This document shows positions 44,727 through 45,895 of a stretch of DNA of 45,895 nucleotides, piece by piece. The position numbers were made by a program, and so were the translations under genes. The stretch is taken from assembly GCA_016715405.1 (NCBI GenBank), contig JADKAE010000033.1:1-45895 (forward strand). The letters run 5' to 3'. How positions within the stretch are numbered: the first letter of the stretch is position 1; the number at the start of each line of letters is the position of its first letter. The notes under the pieces were generated by a model. The model saw only the letters and a program-made list of their open reading frames with translations. It searched no databases and was not told where the DNA came from. The DNA comes from Saprospiraceae bacterium. GTDB lineage: Bacteria; Bacteroidota; Bacteroidia; Chitinophagales; Saprospiraceae.

Positions 44727-45467
44727 ATGCTAAAAACCTACCTGCTCGACGACGAATCCAACTGCACGGACGTGCTCCAGGTGCTTTTGGGTAAATATTG
44801 CCCCGAGGTGCAAATCACGGGCATTTTCAACGACCCCGAACTGGCCTTGGAGGCCATCCGGCGGGAGCGGCCCGCTTTGCTTTTCCTCGACATCGAAATG
44901 CCTATGCTCAATGGCTTTGAGCTGCTGCGGCAATGCGAGCAATTAGATTTTAAGGTCATCTTCACCACTGCCTACGACCGGTATGCCGTGAAAGCCTTCA
45001 AGTTCAATGCGCTCGACTACCTACTGAAGCCCGTGGATAAGGACGAACTGGTAGCTGCAGTGGGCAAGGCGAAATTGAACGCCAGCCCGACGCCGGCGCA
45101 GCTTTCGTCGGTTCAATATTTAAAGAACAACCCAATACCAGAACGCATCGCCCTGCCCGTCGGGCAAGAGTTGTTGATTGTAGAAGTTGTTGATATTCAA
45201 TATTTTGAATCAGATGGGGCTTATGTCTCGGTGTTTCTAAAAGAAGAAAAAAAGCCGGTAGTGCTATCCAAATCGCTGCGAGAGTTCGAGGAGTTGCTGA
45301 ACAATCCCAGCTTCTTCCGGGCGCATAATTCCTATCTGGTGAACTTGAAGCACATCAAAAAAATCGTAAAAACGGACGGCGGGGAAATCGTAATGGGAAA
45401 TGGGCGGTCACTGCCAGTGTCAAGGGCGAAGAAGGGGGAGTTGATGGGGTTGATAGCGAAGGTTTAA
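44727..45467 (+). CDS. LytTR-family response regulator
   Basis: 246 residues, intact. The receiver domain (1-120) starts KTYLLDDESNCTDVLQVL and has acceptor Asp55 in LLFLDIEMPMLNGFEL, Thr in FKVIFTTAYD and Lys in YLLKPVDKDEL. The LytTR DNA-binding domain (about 145-245) has IQYFESDGAYVSVFL, FFRAHNSYLVNLKHIKKIVK and SLPVSRAKKGELMG, all standard. It lies two bases after the kinase and is its cognate partner. LytTR regulators bind direct repeats upstream of target genes; in this window the nearby beta-helix and cupin genes are candidates, an inference from position only. Confidence 0.95.
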   Translation: MLKTYLLDDESNCTDVLQVLLGKYCPEVQITGIFNDPELALEAIRRERPALLFLDIEMPMLNGFELLRQCEQLDFKVIFTTAYDRYAVKAFKFNALDYLLKPVDKDELVAAVGKAKLNASPTPAQLSSVQYLKNNPIPERIALPVGQELLIVEVVDIQYFESDGAYVSVFLKEEKKPVVLSKSLREFEELLNNPSFFRAHNSYLVNLKHIKKIVKTDGGEIVMGNGRSLPVSRAKKGELMGLIAKV

Positions 45468-45509
45468 AAGCCCTTTAGCAAATCATTCATACCCCTCCTT
45501 CCTCCGCGC

Positions 45510-45547
45510 AACTCTGCGCTGTACTCCTTTCACTCAGCGGTAAAAAA
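45510..45547 (+). repeat. Partial copy of the susD-GH30 palindromic element
   Basis: The 38 bases here match the right arm of the 23130-23228 inverted repeat closely: both read AACTCTGCG, four or so variable bases, ACTCCTTTCA, CTC or CTCTGCGG, and then a run of A. The left arm is absent. It lies 43 bases after the response regulator stop. Confidence 0.7.
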
Positions 45548-45582
45548 ATCCGGGCAAGCCGCAAGATTTTTTCTTCACCCCC

Positions 45583-45613
45583 TTGCCTTTTAATTGTTGG
45601 GGTATTATATTTG
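45583..45613 (+). promoter_or_regulatory. Promoter reading out of the window's right end
   Basis: TTG at 45583-45585, a 20-base spacer and TATATTTG at 45606-45613 form a good Bacteroidota promoter. No coding region follows within the window, so the transcribed gene begins beyond it, past the repeat cluster. Confidence 0.55.
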
Positions 45614-45722
45614 TGTGTAGTCCAATCGTCGTGAAGGGGTTACCCGGTCGCCAGTGTTTCAATTGTGTGAGGTTTGGTGGGTGAATGCACATGGTAGGGT
45701 GTGGTACACAGAATAGATTGAT

Positions 45723-45855
45723 TGAGACGACTAAGTAAAGACGCAATGCGGGTTTGGTTTGTCGACTAAGTAAACCTCCAGTAGACGACTAAGTAAAGAT
45801 GCAATGCGGGTTTAGATAGTCGACTAAGTAGACCAGCAAGAGGTGACAAAGTGAA
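45723..45855 (+). repeat. Tandem repeat cluster with five GACtAAGTaAA-type motifs (IS21-like end?)
   Basis: A 58-bp unit occurs twice (45727-45784 and 45785-45842, about 80% alike). Each unit holds two copies of CGACTAAGTAAA (45728, 45763, 45786; the fourth at 45821 reads CGACTAAGTAGA), and a fifth diverged copy GACAAAGTGAA lies at 45844. The shared block AAAG(A/T)(C/T)GCAATGCGGGTTT separates them. Multiple short repeats at an end are typical of IS21-family elements, whose istA gene would lie just right of the window; that gene is not visible here. Confidence 0.65.
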
Positions 45856-45895
45856 TTTACTCGGCAATAGCGCCTATGGTTGTTGTTGTCGATAA

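Noticed and set aside
45534..45746. A 70-codon minus-strand frame near the right end
   Set aside because: Low-complexity and composition unlike the neighbours, no start signal, and it overlaps the promoter and the repeat cluster.

Overview
The window looks like Bacteroidota DNA, most probably from the Saprospirales/Saprospiraceae side of the phylum; the genus cannot be read from the sequence. The evidence is repeated TAnnTTTG (-7) promoter boxes, proteins with type IX secretion (T9SS) sorting tails, a SusC/SusD pair, lipoproteins with acidic residues after the lipid cysteine, and a two-component propeller sensor kinase with a LytTR regulator.

Layout. 1-1.6 kb: the N-terminal part of a CPBP-like membrane protease, a small secreted DUF3244-like protein and a small membrane protein. 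1.6-6 kb: a modification-dependent restriction operon made of an EVE domain, an McrB AAA+ motor and an McrC nuclease, with an exported-looking ankyrin-repeat gene overlapping both partners by ATGA. The McrB part is broken by many frameshifts and has Lys in place of the Walker B Glu. 6-11 kb: a four-PDZ T9SS protein, a DUF4403 lipoprotein, a small lipoprotein and NhaD. 11.2-16.6 kb: a housekeeping block (dusB, cca, dnaA, tRNA-Ser and tRNA-Pro). Just before tRNA-Pro lie three perfect-period 86-bp tandem units built from tRNA-Pro, in which the anticodon arm is replaced exactly by a 24-nt hairpin.

16.8-24.7 kb: a compact polysaccharide-utilisation locus (duplicated PKD surface lipoprotein, SusC, SusD, GH30), suggesting beta-1,6-glucan or laminarin side-chain use. 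24.6-28.5 kb: a GerW/DUF2953-like gene pair with a small membrane protein, then an isolated hypD and ilvC. 28.6-34.4 kb: a roughly 1,500-residue adhesin-like protein with a gliding-motility/T9SS type B tail, a lipoprotein cytochrome c whose upstream region holds a 39-G run, and a small secreted protein. 34.6-38.2 kb: a DASH cryptochrome/photolyase and a 7TM-HD (PgpH-type) c-di-AMP phosphodiesterase. 38.2-45.5 kb: a secreted beta-helix protein, a bicupin, a small lipoprotein and a propeller histidine kinase/LytTR pair. The last 400 bp hold a promoter and a tandem repeat cluster like the multi-repeat end of an IS21-type element.

Two cautions apply. At least ten otherwise well-conserved genes carry single-base frameshifts, several at homopolymers; in the photolyase three same-sense shifts restore the frame. 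Much of the apparent gene breakage may therefore be sequencing error, although the McrB gene is denser in breaks than the rest. Long inverted repeats sit at several gene ends and probably serve as terminators or mobile palindromes.
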